Made by a program: the position numbers and the translations under genes. From Bacteroidota bacterium (GTDB taxonomy: Bacteria > Bacteroidota > Bacteroidia > B-17B0 > Aurantibacillaceae), in NCBI GenBank assembly GCA_023433205.1, contig JAEZDS010000074.1:1-15657 (forward strand): 15,657 bases of DNA, given 5' to 3'. Shown here in pieces: positions 13,648-15,657 of this stretch (the first letter of the stretch is position 1; each line of letters opens with the position of its first letter). Under the pieces are notes generated by a model. The model was not told where the DNA came from. It saw only the letters and a list, made by a program, of their open reading frames with translations, and searched no databases.

Positions 13648-14478
13648 CTGTTAATATTCACGAAAATACTTGATTTTGAGGCATTTCTGTCCACTCAGAG
13701 AAGCTCCGGACGCCGTATTGGCTTTGTGCCCACTATGGGGGCACTTCATAAAGGCCACATCTCGCTGATACAGCGCTGTAAGGAAGAAAATGAGGTTAGT
13801 ATCTGCAGCATTTTCGTTAATCCAACTCAGTTCAGCGATCCCGCCGATCTGGCCCGATATCCGCGAACACTGGAAGCAGACATTAAACTGCTTGAAAAAG
13901 CCGGTTGCCAGGTGGTTTTTACCCCAAAATCAGAAGAAATTTACCCTAAAAACCAAAAAAAAGCCCCCCAACTGGGTAAAATCACCGAAGTTCTTGAAGG
14001 CTTTTATCGTCCCGGCCACTTTGAAGGAGTGGCTCAGGTGGTGCAGCGATTCTTCGAGATCATTAAACCTCACAAAGCTTACTTTGGCAGTAAAGATTAC
14101 CAGCAGGTGCTGGTGATAAAAAAACTGGCAGCCTCTATGCCTTCAGCTCCTGAAATAATATCATGCCCCATAATCAGAGAACCTGATGGACTTGCCATGA
14201 GCTCCCGCAACATGCTGCTTAATGCTGAAGAAAGACAAATTGCCTCGCTGCTGCCTGAATTAATGAGATCTGCGGCTATGATCGCAAAAACCAAAGGTAT
14301 CGCCGCTGCCAGAAATGCTGTTCAGGAACTGGTAAAACAGCAAGCACTTATGAAACTTGAGTATTACGAGATCTGCCATCCTGAAACGCTTGAACCAGCA
14401 ACTGAGGCCGCGGGCGCTGTATCACTCATCGCAGTATTTGTGGGAAGGATAAGACTCATTGACAACTACCTCCTATAA
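13648..14478 (+). CDS. panC: Pantoate--beta-alanine ligase (pantothenate synthetase)
   Basis: Condenses pantoate and beta-alanine with ATP to pantothenate, the precursor of coenzyme A, in the cytoplasm. Visible signatures are GFVPTMGALHKGH (HIGH-type ATP site, His 34 and 37), FVNPTQF, YPRT, LEGFYRPGHFEGVAQVV, FGSKDYQQ (from 146) and the KMSKS-like MSSRN (S185, S186, R187). The frame is open from 13630. Starting at CTG 13648 gives 276 residues and places GFVPTMG 24 residues in, exactly as in the E. coli and B. subtilis enzymes. No in-frame ATG precedes it. The GTG at 13726 would cut off the first strand of the nucleotide-binding fold. CTG as the start is therefore an inference; a base error or another non-standard start is possible. 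It is divergent from the GT5 gene and is followed 53 bases later by the glycyl-tRNA synthetase gene. Confidence 0.93.
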   Translation: MLIFTKILDFEAFLSTQRSSGRRIGFVPTMGALHKGHISLIQRCKEENEVSICSIFVNPTQFSDPADLARYPRTLEADIKLLEKAGCQVVFTPKSEEIYPKNQKKAPQLGKITEVLEGFYRPGHFEGVAQVVQRFFEIIKPHKAYFGSKDYQQVLVIKKLAASMPSAPEIISCPIIREPDGLAMSSRNMLLNAEERQIASLLPELMRSAAMIAKTKGIAAARNAVQELVKQQALMKLEYYEICHPETLEPATEAAGAVSLIAVFVGRIRLIDNYLL

Positions 14479-14505
14479 TAACAGAGTGCGCCATGCAGAT
14501 TTTCC

Positions 14506-14513
14506 TATTTTTG
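14506..14513 (+). promoter_or_regulatory. -7 element of the glycyl-tRNA synthetase gene
   Basis: TATTTTTG is a full match to TAnnTTTG and ends 18 bases before the ATG at 14532. No TTG is seen at the proper distance upstream. It lies in the 53-base gap after panC and suggests separate transcription of the synthetase gene. Confidence 0.45.
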
Positions 14514-14531
14514 TAGCCTTTAATTTTCAGC

Positions 14532-15657
14532 ATGGCTCTCAAACAGGAAGATGTATTTAAGAATGTAATTTCTCACAGCAAGGAGTATGGGTTTATTTTT
14601 CCCGGAAGCGAGATTTATGACGGCCTGAGCGCCGTGTATGATTACGGACAACTGGGCGCTGAACTTAAGAAGAACATTCGCGACTACTGGTGGAAGGCGA
14701 TGGTGCAGATGCACGACAACATTGTTGGAATTGACGCGGCCATATTTATGCATCCTAAAACATGGAAAGCCAGTGGCCACGTAGACGCGTTCAATGACCC
14801 CCTGATCGATAACAAGGACAGCAAAAAAAGGTACCGCGCCGACGTACTTATCGAAGAGTACGTGGCCAAAATTGAAGACAAGATCAGCAAGGAAGTTGAA
14901 AAGGCCGCCAAACGTTTCGAGAATTTTGACGAGACCATGTTCCGTTCTACCAACCAGCGGGTAAAGGAATATCAGCAGAAGATAGACAACATCAACCAAC
15001 GTTTTAAGAACGCGCTAAACAATAACGACCTGGCCGAGGTGAAGCAGATCATCGTTGATCTTGAAATTGCCGACCCGGTGAGCGGCAGCCGCAACTGGAC
15101 AGATGTACGGCAGTTCAACCTCATGTTCAGCACCTCTATGGGTTCGCTGAGCGACGAGTCAAATCTCATCTACCTCAGGCCCGAAACCGCGCAGGGTATA
15201 TTTGTGAATTACCTGAATGTTCAGAAATCAGGGAGAATGAAAATTCCCTTTGGCATTGCGCAAACGGGTAAGGCGTTCAGGAACGAGATCGTAGCAAGGC
15301 AGTTCATTTTCCGCATGCGCGAATTTGAACAGATGGAGATGCAGTTCTTTGTTAAACCCGGCACGGAGATGCAATGGTACGAATACTGGAAGAACGCCCG
15401 TCTTCAGTGGCACCTGTCGCTTGGCCTGGGTGCTGAAAAATACCGGTTTCACGACCACGTTAAGCTGGCGCACTATGCCAATGCGGCCTGCGATATTGAA
15501 CACGCGTTTCCGTTTGGTTTTAAGGAACTTGAAGGTATTCATTCACGCACTGATTACGACCTAAAACAACATGAACAGTTCAGCGGAAAAAAACTGCAGT
15601 ACTTTGAGCAGGAAGAAAACAGCAGTTTTGTGCCCTATGTGGTAGAAACCTCTGTGG
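14532..15657 (+). CDS. glyQS: Glycine--tRNA ligase, single-chain (alpha2) type; 3' end outside window
   Basis: Class II aminoacyl-tRNA synthetase that charges tRNA-Gly, of the single-chain dimer type and not the separate alpha/beta subunit type. The frame is open from the ATG to the last base, giving 375 residues of a usual 490-510. Recognisable segments are YGFIFPGSEIYDGLSAVYDY (19-38), MHPKTWKASGHVDAFND, RPETAQGIFVNYLN (216-229), motif 2 TGKAFRNEIVARQFIFRMRE with R250 and E252, and FEQMEMQFFV. A lysine/glutamate-rich, helical insertion at about 100-175 precedes FNLMF. The zinc-finger cysteines seen before FNLMF in many homologues are not present here (DPVSGSRNWTDVRQ, 181-194). The final catalytic motif and the anticodon-binding domain lie beyond the window. 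Confidence 0.97.
   Translation, partial: MALKQEDVFKNVISHSKEYGFIFPGSEIYDGLSAVYDYGQLGAELKKNIRDYWWKAMVQMHDNIVGIDAAIFMHPKTWKASGHVDAFNDPLIDNKDSKKRYRADVLIEEYVAKIEDKISKEVEKAAKRFENFDETMFRSTNQRVKEYQQKIDNINQRFKNALNNNDLAEVKQIIVDLEIADPVSGSRNWTDVRQFNLMFSTSMGSLSDESNLIYLRPETAQGIFVNYLNVQKSGRMKIPFGIAQTGKAFRNEIVARQFIFRMREFEQMEMQFFVKPGTEMQWYEYWKNARLQWHLSLGLGAEKYRFHDHVKLAHYANAACDIEHAFPFGFKELEGIHSRTDYDLKQHEQFSGKKLQYFEQEENSSFVPYVVETSV

Noticed and set aside
13726..14478. GTG at 13726 as the panC start
   Set aside because: It lies within the conserved FVPTMG motif and would remove the first strand of the Rossmann fold.
14520..14999. Minus-strand open frame of 159 codons
   Set aside because: Shadow of the glycyl-tRNA synthetase gene, whose family motifs are unmistakable on the plus strand.
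1..15657. Defence system, mobile element, CRISPR array or prophage
   Set aside because: No transposase, integrase, nuclease, reverse transcriptase or phage gene, no direct repeats with spacers, and no terminal inverted repeats were seen; the genes are signalling, envelope and housekeeping types.

Overview
The window is about 15.7 kb of densely coding DNA from a member of the Bacteroidota. The evidence for this is a C-terminal type IX secretion (T9SS) sorting domain, a DUF4270-type lipoprotein, TAnnTTTG promoter -7 elements, and the gene neighbourhood panC / short glycogen-synthase-like gene / DUF4270, which I recall as recurrent in this phylum. No rRNA, tRNA, CRISPR array, insertion sequence or integrase was seen. 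No gap between genes exceeds about 110 bases, so there is no large non-coding stretch.

Region 1 (1-4150, + strand) is a three-gene signalling cassette. It holds the 3' part of a multi-PAS histidine kinase (the 5' end lies outside the window), a single-domain Rcp1-like response regulator 8 bases downstream, and a REC-PAS protein 2 bases after that. The third protein ends in a kinase-type phosphoacceptor helix pair with no ATPase domain. The tight spacing indicates one operon, and the domain make-up suggests a phosphorelay.

Region 2 (4160-13557, - strand) holds four genes in the same direction. In transcription order they are a stand-alone GT5 (glycogen/starch synthase N-terminal domain) protein, closed by a strong intrinsic terminator; a DUF4270 outer-envelope lipoprotein with its own well-formed promoter; a TMTC-like multi-pass membrane protein (GT-C fold with C-terminal TPRs); and a 1699-residue secreted protein. 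The last is built as signal peptide, beta-helix repeats, Ig-like modules interrupted by an embedded domain, more Ig-like modules, and a T9SS sorting domain. The last two genes have similar promoter-like boxes. A membrane glycosyltransferase-like protein next to a large surface protein invites, but does not prove, a functional link.

Region 3 (13558-15657, + strand) starts at a divergent promoter region and carries panC (pantothenate/CoA synthesis) and the 5' three quarters of a single-chain glycyl-tRNA synthetase gene that runs off the end. panC has no ATG, GTG or TTG at the position where the family starts; a CTG lies exactly there.

The points most worth a second look are the phosphoacceptor domain without a kinase core, the degenerate GT5 protein tied to panC, the domain embedded in the surface protein, the duplicated PAS pair in the kinase, and the unusual start codons of two genes.
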